DNA from: Oscillospiraceae bacterium | Lineage (GTDB): Bacteria > Bacillota > Clostridia > Oscillospirales > Oscillospiraceae | Direction: 5' to 3' | NCBI GenBank assembly: GCA_030625685.1 | Contig: DAOUQJ010000005.1 | Coordinates: 62,001-126,000, forward strand | Length of the DNA: 64,000 nucleotides | Shown here: one piece after another, positions 1-8,477 of the stretch | Position numbering within the stretch: position 1 is the first letter of the stretch | Layout of the letters: the number at the start of each line of letters is the position of its first letter | Translations under genes and position numbers: made by a program | The notes under the pieces: model-generated | What the model was told of the DNA's origin: nothing | The model's database searches: none | The model's input: the letters and a program-made list of their open reading frames with translations, nothing else

Positions 1-645
1 GTCAGGTTGAAAGATATCTCCAAAAATTTCAGGTACTATGGCATTTTCTCTGGCAATCCTTATTTTTTCTGTATACCACATATCTTTTTCAATATCTGTA
101 TAACCTACATCAGTCGCAACTGCTTCATGATTAAAAAATCTTACCATTAAAGTTGCAAACTCTGCTCTAGTAATCATTCCTTCAGGGGCAAATTCAGTTT
201 TACTTCTTCCATTTACAATTTCTCTTGACCCTAACATTTCAATCGCTTCTTTACCCCAATGGTTCGAAATATCATCAAAAGTTTTGTCTACATATATAAG
301 CGCATACTTACTTAAATGGTAAGTTTTAAATCTCATCACTCCATTTACTACTGTACCCTCCATGATTTGTGTGTCACCGTTTTCATCAATATGTACAGCA
401 ACTACTTTGTGATTTTCATAATCACCTTTAATTGGAATTTCTACTACTATAGACACATCAGATTCAAAGTGTGTTTCTTTGCTATCTACAAATACGCTAA
501 TATCATAAACTGGTAAGTGCCCTATTTGCTCTTCTAGCTCATCAGATAATTTAAGTTCAATTTTATCTATTCCCTTAATTTTAGCTTGTACTTTCTTTTC
601 CTCTAATTCATTAAACGCCTCACCATTAAATGTGACTACGTGCTC
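1..645 (-). pseudogene. S-layer homology (SLH) domain protein, 5'-truncated relic, runs off the left edge
   Basis: The minus strand is open from 645 to the window edge. It reads as the C-terminal part of a secreted protein: a beta-rich segment followed by at least one and probably two SLH repeats (motifs TFDDISNHWGKEAIEML, ITRAEFATLMVRFF and YTDIEKDMWY). SLH repeats anchor exported proteins to secondary cell-wall polymer. A TAA stop (646-648) directly precedes the open stretch. No start codon with a ribosome site lies before the beta-rich segment, and no signal peptide is present. The DNA upstream is itself decayed, so this looks like the 3' remnant of a larger gene. The true 3' end lies outside the window. 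Confidence 0.75.
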
Positions 646-690
646 TTATTGATGCGTTATGATCATAGAGTTATGTACGATATCTAACAT

Positions 691-1105
691 GACAAAACAC
701 AGCTTGATGAAGCAAACTTAAGCTATGATATCTTTATAGAAAAGGAAAACTCTTCTATTGATGATGAATATTGACTTTGCAAATTCCCAGCAGCACAATG
801 GGCACGATATGTATTGGTATACAGTTGAAAACCTCCCTTCTGTATTAATTAAGAATAGTCAGATAATTCTTGCTCTATTGCTATCAATCCTTTAAACTTA
901 AAGTGCAAATAATAAAAATTTAATTTGACTCATGAACTTACTCAGTACGCAACAGGTAGTTTTTATATCAGATCGTCTCCTTATGATTCAAAAACCAAAC
1001 ACGAACTTCGTGCAGAGCGTTGGGAAATCAAAATCATAGATAGGAAATTGCTGAGATGTTTGGAGTGCCACAGGAAATAGCACAGAAAGCAATTGACTAC
1101 TATAC
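691..1105 (+). pseudogene. Decayed protein-coding relic of unknown function
   Basis: Three protein-like stretches occur in succession in different frames, each closed by a stop. They are DKTQLDEANLSYDIFIEK from 691, FANSQQHNGHDMYWYTVENL from about 776, and NLTHELTQYATGSFYIRSS with its continuation from about 920. A fourth short stretch, EMFGVPQEIAQKAIDYY, follows about 1052. The composition is ordinary for soluble protein, but no family is recognised. Frameshifts and stops make a working product unlikely. Together with the broken SLH gene it marks a decaying segment. Confidence 0.4.
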
Positions 1106-1136
1106 CATACCCCAAAGTTGATCCTATTGTGTGATA

Positions 1137-1217
1137 GGGAGTATTAATAGTTTCCTAATTTTTTGCTTAGATTCAAACAATGAAATACTAATTTTTCAAA
1201 TAAATTAATACTGCCCC
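1137..1217. repeat. Imperfect inverted repeat flanking about 55 bp
   Basis: GGGAGTATTAAT at 1137-1148 is answered by ATTAATACTGCCCC at 1204-1217, with one extra base in the second arm. It sits between the decayed region and the GreA-like gene. No T-run follows the second arm, so it is a poor terminator. It could be a small mobile-element remnant or a chance hairpin. Confidence 0.3.
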
Positions 1218-1267
1218 ATAAAGGCGTAAGAAACTCTATTCAGATTATAATTATAAAGGAATTTAAG

Positions 1268-1771
1268 ATGTACGATGAACTAACAGAAGTCGATATTAAT
1301 AAAATGCAGGAAGAAATCGACTATCGAATCAAAGTCCTGCGACCGCAGTATATTGAGGAAGTCAAAAGAACAAGAGAATTTGGTGATCTCAGTGAAAACT
1401 TCGAATACAAAGAAGCAAAGCGCGAAAAAAACAAAAACGACAGCCGTATCAGATATTTAGAACGAATGATTAAAACAGCCAAGGTCGTAGCAGTAAATCC
1501 AAAAACAGAAAAAATTGGATTGTTCGATAAAGTCGAAATATACTTTGAAGAAGATGATGAGACTGAAACAATTCAAATTGTAACTGCATTGCGACAAAAC
1601 GCTTTGGAGGGACTGATTAGCAAGGTCTCCCCATTAGGCAGGGCGATAATAGGACACAAAGCTGGAGATAGGGTTTACGTTGAGATAAGCTCTGATAACA
1701 GCTACTACATCAATATTCGCTCGGTTGTAAAAGGAAAAGACGATGAATCTCTACCAATAAGTACCTACTAA
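1268..1771 (+). CDS. greA: GreA/GreB-family transcript cleavage factor
   Basis: 167 residues, close to the usual 155-165 of GreA. The N-terminal half is the helical coiled-coil domain and carries the signature GDLSENFEYKEAKREK (residues 39-54); its acidic tip enters the RNA polymerase secondary channel and stimulates cleavage of backtracked RNA. The C-terminal half is the FKBP-like domain (GLFDKVEIYF, LEGLISKVSPLGRAIIGHKAGD). The ATG follows AAAGGA at 1255-1260. It stands alone between decayed DNA and a small membrane-protein gene. A second, housekeeping greA elsewhere is possible and cannot be judged here. Confidence 0.88.
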   Translation: MYDELTEVDINKMQEEIDYRIKVLRPQYIEEVKRTREFGDLSENFEYKEAKREKNKNDSRIRYLERMIKTAKVVAVNPKTEKIGLFDKVEIYFEEDDETETIQIVTALRQNALEGLISKVSPLGRAIIGHKAGDRVYVEISSDNSYYINIRSVVKGKDDESLPISTY

Positions 1772-1901
1772 GTAATTTATAAGAATCTAAGGATTGTAAG
1801 ATAAGAAAATTTATATGTTAAATTGTTAATCGAAAACAACTCTGATATATCAAGAAATTAAAAAACGCCCCCATTGAAGGTACTAAAAGAAGGATTGAAT
1901 T

Positions 1902-2210
1902 ATGGACGATAACATTTTTTATAAAAAATTATTTCTATTCACAAGTGCAACTTTCTTTATATTATTACTGTCTTATTATTCTTTTTGGATTTTTGGAGCA
2001 TCGTATCCTGCAATAGTTTGCCATATATTGTCCTACTTTTCGCTTTTGGGAGCATGGCTATTTGCATTAATCTTATTAATTTTTACTATTTTATTAAAAC
2101 GAGAAAAAAACCCTAACTGGAAATGGACTCTATTCGCTACTATTTCTATTATTATCTATTATTTAGGTATATTTATCGGTTTAAATAATGGCTTTTACAT
2201 AACTGTATAA
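1902..2210 (+). CDS. Small hydrophobic membrane protein, unknown function
   Basis: 102 residues with about three membrane segments (roughly 10-31, 37-63 and 75-97) separated by a charged Lys/Arg-Glu-Asn loop near residue 66-72. The ATG follows GAAGGATTG, a plausible ribosome site. No family is recognised. It is isolated, with 130 bp upstream and about 700 bp of gene-free DNA downstream. Being a coherent membrane protein with clean topology it is probably real, but expression is unproven. Confidence 0.5.
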   Translation: MDDNIFYKKLFLFTSATFFILLLSYYSFWIFGASYPAIVCHILSYFSLLGAWLFALILLIFTILLKREKNPNWKWTLFATISIIIYYLGIFIGLNNGFYITV

Positions 2211-2934
2211 CACTATTGTAAACAAAATACCCATTTCTGATTATGCATCACCAAGGATGTACTATGAGGCAGAATACTCTCATTGAACAATATATACATA
2301 CCAAGTATTGAGATAAAATTATGAAACCACATAATAGCCTAAAGAAAACTGACATTAACAAATCATAGCAGATGGCAATTGTTTGAGTGTCAAAGGAATA
2401 ACGGAAAAAGAAGACACTCTCCATCAATCTTGATACATATCGGAAATAGATTAAGTGCGAAAACGAAATTATATGTTTACCATAGGTACAAAAAGCTTTT
2501 CTTCTATCGCATCATTTTGAAGAAAAGTTTTTTCCATGCCAGAAAATACTAAACCATAGAATTAATTCTCAGAATGTGCTATAATTTTGTCGCTATGATA
2601 AGTAACTAAAGAAAAAAAGACACTATTTTAGTAAAATCAGATGCCAAAAGTTATTATTTTAAGCAACAGATTTCCATATTTTTATTACAAATCATGCGTA
2701 GCAAACACTTAAAACCATACTCTTACTTTTTTACATACAACTAACCTTGTAATATAATAATATTCTTTACTATACGGATTGCTTGAATATAATTCGTAAT
2801 TCCCATGTACTGCTATTAACTAGCTACTTATTATTCTTAAATTACGCATGCGCAGAATGCTAAATCAATACCTTTAATATCTTCTTTTCGAAGTTCTTCT
2901 ATTTTTTCATTTGTCAAAAGAAAGGATACCTATA
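2211..2934. other. Gene-poor stretch with an orphan terminator, otherwise nothing recognisable
   Basis: No frame stays open for long. Short protein-like runs (for example around 2235-2280) are broken by stops and could be relics. The only clear structure is a hairpin with A- and T-runs at 2490-2533. No RNA gene or known riboswitch motif was recognised. Confidence 0.5.
2490..2533. terminator. Bidirectional intrinsic terminator-like hairpin
   Basis: CTTTTCTTC (2496-2504) pairs with GAAGAAAAG (2519-2527), extended by AAAAA before and TTTTT after. It is shaped to work in both directions. No intact gene ends close to it, so it may be the remnant of a lost transcription unit or end the unit starting at 1902. 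Confidence 0.5.
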
Positions 2935-3405
2935 ATGGAATTAAATATACCTGGAAGAGAACGTATGACAATTTCACATCTTTTGTTAGATTATAATGGA
3001 ACGATAGCTTTGAATGGAATACTACTCCCTTCTATTCCTCAAAAGATTAAAGCTATAAATAAAATCGGTTTTACAGTACATTTGGTTACTGCAGATACAA
3101 ATGGTACTGTTAGAAATCAATGCGCTGATTTGCCTATTGAAATACAAATATTTGATAACTCAAATGTTGCCGAAAAGAAGAAAGCACTAGCAGAACAACT
3201 TGGCGCTAATAATTGCATCTGCATAGGCAATGGATTTAACGATGCCCAAATGTTTGATGTTTGCAGTATATCTATTATAATAATGAGTTCTGAAGGCTGT
3301 TCTGTAAAATCTTTTCTAAAAGCAGATATTGCATGCAAAGATATTGAGGATGCATTCGATTTAATATTGAACCCAAATAGAATGATTGCAACTTTACGAG
3401 GATAA
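2935..3405 (+). CDS. Soluble HAD-superfamily protein related to P-type ATPase P-domains
   Basis: 156 residues from the ATG at 2935, chosen because AAGGA (2921-2925) lies nine bases before it; an in-frame TTG at 2911 lacks a ribosome site. HAD motif I is DYNGT (residues 19-23), where the usual second Asp is Asn. Motif II is around VTADT (51-55), the motif III lysine is near 83, and motif IV is GNGFND (98-103). This matches the family of stand-alone soluble P-type-ATPase-like proteins (COG4087). The natural substrate of that family is not settled. There is no cap domain. It is followed by a terminator hairpin. Confidence 0.75.
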   Translation: MELNIPGRERMTISHLLLDYNGTIALNGILLPSIPQKIKAINKIGFTVHLVTADTNGTVRNQCADLPIEIQIFDNSNVAEKKKALAEQLGANNCICIGNGFNDAQMFDVCSISIIIMSSEGCSVKSFLKADIACKDIEDAFDLILNPNRMIATLRG

Positions 3406-3494
3406 CAAAATTCTCGATCTTCTATACTCAAGGTAATGCATATCTGTTAGACTATCCTTTTTAATTAAAGTCCGTTTATCATTATGTATATAAT

Positions 3495-3527
3495 AATCCC
3501 CTTCAACTTAAAATGTTGAAGGGGATT
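3495..3527. terminator. Hairpin between convergent genes
   Basis: AATCCCCTTCAAC (3495-3507) and GTTGAAGGGGATT (3515-3527) form a perfect 13-bp stem with a 7-base loop. It lies between the HAD gene (+) and the TauE-like gene (-). The T-run is weak on the + side. Confidence 0.65.
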
Positions 3528-3599
3528 TGTGCATATATAAATGCAATATTAGTTTCTATTAGTTTTCATCAACTAAGAAAAACAAATAGCATATAAACA

Positions 3600-4394
3600 T
3601 TATTGTTTCATGAAAATACTAATCATCATGATGATACCAGCCACTAAATTTGTCGTAGCAAAAATATTCTTCAAATTCTTTGGCTTACTTCTCAAAGCAA
3701 ATTTACCACCAATAATACCACCCAATATTGCCAAAATGGTAATAGGCATCGCAAACCACAAGTTAAAATATCCATTTATGCTATGACCAAGTAACCCCAT
3801 AAGTGCAGTTACAGCAACCATCGCTGAAGATGTGCCCACTGCAATCTCCATTGGTATTCCACAAAGCATTACCATTAAAGGAATCTTAAACGCTCCCCCT
3901 GAAATGCCAGTTGCTCCTGCAAAAAATCCCACTAAGGCTGTAATTGGTATCGTTAACCATAGATTCACCGTATATTGATGCTCACCAAAACTTCTATTCC
4001 AATATCCTAATCGATGCTTTTCTTCTATCGGCTTTTCTCGAACTTTCATGTACATAAATATCGAAACGACAATCAGCAATACAGAAAATACTATCTTTAA
4101 TGTCATACCTTCAACATATCCTGCAAGATACCCACCAAAAAAAGCCATAATATCTGTCGGTGGATCAATGACCAGTGCCAGTTTCCAATCTACTTTTTTG
4201 TTCTTTTGAAAAATTATCATTGCAGCAGTGGATGTTGCAAACATAATCAGTTGTGAAGTTGGTGCCGCTTCATGCATTGTGATGCCCATAAATACCATTG
4301 CCAACACATAAAAATTTCCACCACCTTTGCCAACCATAGACATCAATACAGCAATAACAAATATAATAAGCGCTAATAAAAGATACATTTCCAT
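3600..4394 (-). CDS. TauE/SafE-family membrane permease, probable sulfur-compound exporter
   Basis: 264 residues with about eight membrane segments in two halves. The Gly-rich start of the first half (MVGKGGGNFYV) and the matching start of the second (FFAGATGISGGAFKIPLMVMLCGIP) are the hallmark of the TauE/SafE family (COG0730). Family members move sulfite, thiosulfate, sulfoacetate and similar anions. It follows the rhodanese gene by 6 bp in one minus-strand operon with an ArsR regulator, which favours a role in getting rid of or handling sulfur species. The exact substrate cannot be read from sequence. Confidence 0.82.
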   Translation of the reverse strand: MEMYLLLALIIFVIAVLMSMVGKGGGNFYVLAMVFMGITMHEAAPTSQLIMFATSTAAMIIFQKNKKVDWKLALVIDPPTDIMAFFGGYLAGYVEGMTLKIVFSVLLIVVSIFMYMKVREKPIEEKHRLGYWNRSFGEHQYTVNLWLTIPITALVGFFAGATGISGGAFKIPLMVMLCGIPMEIAVGTSSAMVAVTALMGLLGHSINGYFNLWFAMPITILAILGGIIGGKFALRSKPKNLKNIFATTNLVAGIIMMISIFMKQ

Positions 4395-4400
4395 CTTATT

Positions 4401-4790
4401 TTACTCAGTAATATGTTCACATTTATTCAAGACATAACCTGGCATAAAGTTTGCTGCTATTTCTCCGAGACTATCCGTCAAAATTTTTGCATCATATTCT
4501 TGCAACAACAAATAAGTATAAACCATTGTGGCTCTGGTAGCTGAAGAGCAGAATGCAACAATCATTTTATCTTTTGGGATTTCACTTTTCCTATCAGGAA
4601 TTTCATTGAGCGGAATATGTTTTGCAAATGGAAAATTAATACATGCATATTCCTCTTTTGAGCGAACATCGAGCAAAATGCACTTTTTCTCTTTCAATAG
4701 TTGCATCATATTGTCAAATGTAATCTTGTGTGTTGCAGTTCCAAAAAAATCAAATTCCATTGTTTTTAGTAATTCGTCAAATTTATTCAT
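4401..4790 (-). CDS. Single-domain rhodanese-like sulfurtransferase
   Basis: 129 residues. The CDC25/rhodanese core is visible as ILLDVRSKEEYACINFPFAKHIP (key Asp41, Arg43, Glu46) and as the active-site loop around Cys81 (FCSSATRATMVYTYL). A cysteine in that loop carries the persulfide in this family. It sits between the ArsR-type regulator and the TauE-type permease on the same strand, so it probably acts on sulfane sulfur or persulfides before export or detoxification. Extra cysteines at 37, 50 and 124 have no assigned role. Confidence 0.85.
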   Translation of the reverse strand: MNKFDELLKTMEFDFFGTATHKITFDNMMQLLKEKKCILLDVRSKEEYACINFPFAKHIPLNEIPDRKSEIPKDKMIVAFCSSATRATMVYTYLLLQEYDAKILTDSLGEIAANFMPGYVLNKCEHITE

Positions 4791-4841
4791 TATTTTCCTC
4801 CATGGTAATTCAGTATTTGCTCATTTCTTGTTTCAAAAATA

Positions 4842-5195
4842 CTAATCGTTTAAAACGGTTTTACACTCTTTCAAATATACTTCACTTTCTTTCAGTCTTA
4901 TACTATCTTCATTCAGCTGAGGATATTCCTCAATATCTTTTACTATGTTAGATACAAGCTCGCCAATAATGTTGTTATTAATATTAAGGGAATAGAAAAT
5001 AAATTTCTCCTTCCTTGTATCTACAACGAAATTCATATCCCTAAGTTTAGCAAGATGTTTAGAAACTTTGGGTTGAGAAATATTCAATATGCCACAAATT
5101 TCACAAACCGCCAATTCTTGCTGAGCTAATAGGATAATAATTCTTAGGCGTGTTTCATCTGACGCTAGTTTAAAAAATTCTGTAAAATAAGACAT
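4842..5195 (-). CDS. ArsR/SmtB-family winged-helix repressor
   Basis: 117 residues. The start is the internal ATG at 5195, because GGGAGG lies five bases upstream; the earlier in-frame ATG at 5210 lacks a site. The helix-turn-helix is LNISQPKVSKHLAKLRDMNFV, followed by the wing (TRKEKFIFYSL). Cysteines at 31 and 34 lie in the helix before the recognition helix (ELAVCEICGIL), as in ArsR-type sensors, and Cys111 lies near the C-terminus. The regulated genes are probably its own operon partners, rhodanese and TauE. Metal or metalloid sensing and persulfide sensing are both possible; the operon content favours sulfur. Confidence 0.85.
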   Translation of the reverse strand: MSYFTEFFKLASDETRLRIIILLAQQELAVCEICGILNISQPKVSKHLAKLRDMNFVVDTRKEKFIFYSLNINNNIIGELVSNIVKDIEEYPQLNEDSIRLKESEVYLKECKTVLND

Positions 5196-5215
5196 CCATA
5201 CCTCCCTCATTTCAT

Positions 5216-5245
5216 CATATGCACTTATGCTTATTTGTGTATATG
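5216..5245. promoter_or_regulatory. Palindrome, candidate ArsR-family operator
   Basis: A 30-bp imperfect palindrome reads CATATGCAC at one end and GTGTATATG at the other, with matching AT/AT steps inside. It lies between the arsR-like start and the -10 element of its promoter, where a repressor would block transcription start. This architecture is typical of autoregulated ArsR genes. Confidence 0.55.
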
Positions 5246-5271
5246 TTATACCTATTATTAAATTATGTCAA
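5245..5271 (-). promoter_or_regulatory. Promoter of the arsR-rhodanese-tauE operon
   Basis: On the minus strand TTGACA (5271-5266) is followed by TATAAC (5250-5245) after 15 bases, or by TAACAT after 17. The -35 is perfect. The downstream edge touches the 30-bp palindrome. Confidence 0.6.
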
Positions 5272-5429
5272 TACCAGTATATAATAATCTTTTCAATATA
5301 AAACTCCTCTCTTACTCTATTTGATTTTTCAAATTACCAAAAGAGGATTCTTATTAGTGAAATTCAAGTACATAAATAAGAAGAATTACTATCATTCATG
5401 CGTTTTCTTAAAGTAAATTTTTAAAGTAG

Positions 5430-5457
5430 TTGACAATATTATTTACCTATATATAAT
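5430..5457 (+). promoter_or_regulatory. Strong sigma-A-type promoter with no gene close behind
   Basis: TTGACA (5430-5435), 16 bases, then TATAAT (5452-5457): both hexamers are perfect. The next gene starts about 300 bp downstream at 5765. The transcript would begin with a long leader or encode something small; only a 17-codon frame near 5509 was seen, without a good ribosome site. The rest of 5272-5764 shows no gene. Confidence 0.55.
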
Positions 5458-5764
5458 AAAATTACTATTATGAAAGTATTTTCAAAGAATCATCTATATA
5501 AAGAAAAAATGTATGCTCGCAATAGAATCAAAGAAGAAGAGTCTTTTATCAAAACAATATAATTGTTAGTTTTTCTAAATAGTATAAATGTGATTAAATC
5601 AGTGATATATTGAATCCACTCTTAATTCACCAGTAATTAATGGTTTAATATTCCACTAATTTTTTCGACAGAATTCGTCTTTCTTTATCTACTTTTATAC
5701 CATATATACACTGTGTTATGTTATACTTATCAGTAGAAACTAAATTATATAAGGAGGATTTGTT

Positions 5765-7192
5765 TTGCCTGATATCTTAAAAGTTACGACACCTGTAGTA
5801 CAAAATCAACCTGTCACAAGCAAAACAGGTGTTCCACAAATTCAACCATTATCCGTTCATGATCCAAGCCGTGTAATACAATCTGAACTCCACAAAGATA
5901 CACAGCAACAAGGCAGTCATTTATCAGGCGAAGCCCCTACGATGCTTCTTAACCTTTTAAAAGATCCTGCTGTTGCTGTTACCTATCTTAAAAATATTTT
6001 TTTACTAGAAGAAATCTTTAAACTTCTTCCGGCCAATAACAAAACTGTCACTCCTGAAATTGAACAAGTTTTCCAACAACTGCTCCTACAGCAAGCAGAT
6101 GTCCCTTCTGAATTGAAACGGCAAGAAAATGATTCGACAATGTTTAAAGGTCCACTCTTTGATTTCTTGCGTCAATTTTCTTTACAACATCGCTCTAATC
6201 CCGAAGTGCAAATGTCTATTGCGATGGTTTTAAAGGCATTGAATAACTATGTTTCAAAAGAAGAAATTTTGCAAGCAGTGACCAACAGCCTAAAATACCT
6301 TAGAAACAATCTGTCCCCCAGCACTGATCTTTCGCAACGCTTAGATTCATTGATTGAATCTTACCAAATAAAAGATGCTGGACAACAAATTAGTGCCTTA
6401 AAAGAAGAAACCTTTGCGCTATTAAAAGACATCGAACAAAGTTTGTTGTTTTCTAATAAATTAAGTAAAGTCATTTCAATTATGACTTACAATCTTTCGA
6501 GATATCAAGATAATCCATCCTTCTTAGATGAATCTTCCTATCGACTGCGTCAATACCTCAACCCACCTCAGCGAAGAGAGTTTCTTCAGCATTTGGAATC
6601 GGTGTTGGAACAAATCAAACAAGGCAATTTTACAAAATTGGGACTTGCCAACAATCCAACTAACATAGATTCACAGTCTAATGTCATGAATGCACTGATA
6701 CAGTTGGTATCAATGCAAGCGAATCAAGACGACTTAACTCCTGCTGATTCAGTAAAAATTGATGAGATACTACACAGTTTATTATCTTCTCCATGCAACT
6801 TTACCCCGTTGTTGCATTTTATTATCCCAGTTTTAGACCAGAACATGCGTGCATTCGCCGAAATATGGATCAATCCTGAATGTGATGAAAAAGACTTGCC
6901 TTCGGGTGTCACAACAGGAAAACACTTTTTAATGGTCATTGATATAGATGGACTCGGTCGCTTTGAAACTGAACTGCTGGTCTATAACAAAACCATTGAT
7001 GTTACATTATATTGTCCTGCTGAATATGAATCAGGTTTTAAAGATATGATGCAAGATTTACCTAAAACATTAAAGTCGTTCCCCTATCAAATCGGAAACA
7101 CTAAGTTAGAAACACTTAAAAAATCTCGTTCATTAATGGATGTATTCAAATCTTTGCCATATAAAAGGGTTGGTGTCGATGTCAGAATCTAA
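5765..7192 (+). CDS. FliK/YlqG-like flagellar-associated protein
   Basis: 475 residues. It starts at TTG 5765, eight bases after AGGAGG (5752-5757). The protein is Gln/Leu/Ser-rich and mostly helical. Its C-terminal third, from about residue 385 (HFLMVIDIDGLGRFETELLV), resembles the FliK-type C-terminal domain, where export-apparatus contacts lie. It overlaps a FlhB C-terminal-domain paralogue, the same pairing as ylqG-ylqH in Bacillus subtilis; that context supports a link to the flagellar export switch. A separate canonical fliK lies at 35708-36943, so this is not the main hook-length ruler. Its function is inferred from neighbours and the weak C-terminal likeness. Confidence 0.6.
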   Translation: MPDILKVTTPVVQNQPVTSKTGVPQIQPLSVHDPSRVIQSELHKDTQQQGSHLSGEAPTMLLNLLKDPAVAVTYLKNIFLLEEIFKLLPANNKTVTPEIEQVFQQLLLQQADVPSELKRQENDSTMFKGPLFDFLRQFSLQHRSNPEVQMSIAMVLKALNNYVSKEEILQAVTNSLKYLRNNLSPSTDLSQRLDSLIESYQIKDAGQQISALKEETFALLKDIEQSLLFSNKLSKVISIMTYNLSRYQDNPSFLDESSYRLRQYLNPPQRREFLQHLESVLEQIKQGNFTKLGLANNPTNIDSQSNVMNALIQLVSMQANQDDLTPADSVKIDEILHSLLSSPCNFTPLLHFIIPVLDQNMRAFAEIWINPECDEKDLPSGVTTGKHFLMVIDIDGLGRFETELLVYNKTIDVTLYCPAEYESGFKDMMQDLPKTLKSFPYQIGNTKLETLKKSRSLMDVFKSLPYKRVGVDVRI

Positions 7193-7493
7193 ACAAAAAG
7201 CAATTGCTTTAAAATATAATGCAGAACAAGATACTGCTCCCGTAGTCATCGCATCAGGATATGGCACTGTGGCAGAGAATATCATTGATATAGCTGAAGA
7301 ACGTGGCATTCCTGTCTATCGTGATGATAGTGCAGCTTCTTTACTTTGCATGCTCGCTGTTGGCAATAGTGTCCCTGAAGAGCTTTATGAAATTGTTGCA
7401 ACCATCTATTCACAAATATTAAGCACAGCAGCACAGTTGACCGAGGGAAAACACTTGGGATATCCCGATCTGGAAGGGGCACAACGTGAATAA
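7179..7493 (+). CDS. FlhB/EscU-like C-terminal cytoplasmic domain protein (YlqH type)
   Basis: 104 residues from the ATG at 7179, chosen for AAAGGG upstream and because it is where the homology begins. It aligns with the part of FlhB after the NPTH cleavage site (KAIALKYNAEQDTAPVVIASGYGTVAENIIDIAEERGIPVYRD). It has no membrane segments and no NPTH motif, so it is born in the form that FlhB reaches only after autocleavage. It overlaps the upstream gene by 14 bases and the carboxypeptidase gene by 8. The full-length flhB is at 23555-24616. A modulating role at the export gate is inference. Confidence 0.82.
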   Translation: MSESKQKAIALKYNAEQDTAPVVIASGYGTVAENIIDIAEERGIPVYRDDSAASLLCMLAVGNSVPEELYEIVATIYSQILSTAAQLTEGKHLGYPDLEGAQRE

Positions 7494-8238
7494 TCGTCGC
7501 AAACAATCAACCGAGCAAACAAATTGGTTGCAAAAACAGATAAATAATAGAGTTTTTAGAGGAATGATTCTCTCCCTCACTCTATTATTGGCAATTATTA
7601 TACTTACTTCTACTCAAGATTTTACATCTACTCCATCAGATAATGACATATCAGAGGATGAAACCACTCCTTGGAATTTGATTTTAGTCAACCTAGATAA
7701 CCCCATTTCAAAAGACTTTACCGTTGATTTAATAGCTGTAGATGATCATCGAGTAGATGTTCGCATAGTAGAGAATCTCGAAGCTATGATTGCAGCAGCA
7801 AAAGTTGACGGAATATCACTACGTATCTGTTCTGGCTATCGCAATATATCACAGCAAAAAGAAATTGTGCAAAAGGAGATTTCGATTCATCTCAATAGAG
7901 GTTGCTCTCAAGAAGAAAGTGAAATAAAAGCTGCTCGATACACGCTAAGTCCAACCTGTAGTGAACATCACTCAGGCCTAGCAGTAGATTTCTTAGCAGA
8001 CAGTATGACCTCTTTAGGAGAATGGAATGAAAACACTGCTGCTTATTTATGGCTTAAAGAGAATGCCACTTCATACGGATTTATAGAACGTTATCCAAAA
8101 GGAAAAGCAGATATCACAAAAATAGAATGGGAGCCTTGGCATTACCGTTTTGTTGGACATTCTGCTGCCCAAGAAATAGTTGCTTTGAATCTTTGCTTAG
8201 AAGAATATCTTGAATTTGCAATAAATAGTAGATTCTAA
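7486..8238 (+). CDS. VanY/M15B-type D-alanyl-D-alanine carboxypeptidase, membrane-anchored
   Basis: 250 residues. The GTG at 7486 follows GGAAGGGG. One N-terminal membrane anchor (about 24-43) places the enzyme outside the cell. The zinc site is complete: SEHHSGLAVD gives His161 and Asp168, and EPWHY (216-220) gives the catalytic Glu216 and ligand His219. The SGYRNISQQ motif (116-124) is also typical of M15B peptidases. It trims the terminal D-Ala from peptidoglycan stems. The overlap with the FlhB-like gene suggests co-transcription, perhaps by chance, perhaps to adjust wall for flagella. Confidence 0.88.
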   Translation: MNNRRKQSTEQTNWLQKQINNRVFRGMILSLTLLLAIIILTSTQDFTSTPSDNDISEDETTPWNLILVNLDNPISKDFTVDLIAVDDHRVDVRIVENLEAMIAAAKVDGISLRICSGYRNISQQKEIVQKEISIHLNRGCSQEESEIKAARYTLSPTCSEHHSGLAVDFLADSMTSLGEWNENTAAYLWLKENATSYGFIERYPKGKADITKIEWEPWHYRFVGHSAAQEIVALNLCLEEYLEFAINSRF

Positions 8239-8477
8239 GCGCAATTTGTGGTATTATTCGATATAATGTGCCAATATTTTTACTTCAATTTAAGTCAAGC
8301 TAATGTGTGTTATATGAAAATGATCCATTCCATATCCTCACTTTTAAACTGCGCAATAGTCTTCTGCTATAAGATACCTACTGCGGTGAAACTGTATTAG
8401 CTCAATTGAATGTAAACTTAACTAATTATTTGCAAATCTAACGAGTTGCTAACTAACAATTTAGGAGGTGGTGGTTT

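Noticed and set aside
1137-1217. Insertion-sequence ends
   Set aside because: Only one imperfect inverted repeat, no transposase and no target duplication; kept as a low-confidence repeat only.
3117-3431. Minus-strand frame over the HAD gene
   Set aside because: The + frame has all HAD motifs and a ribosome site; the minus frame has neither.
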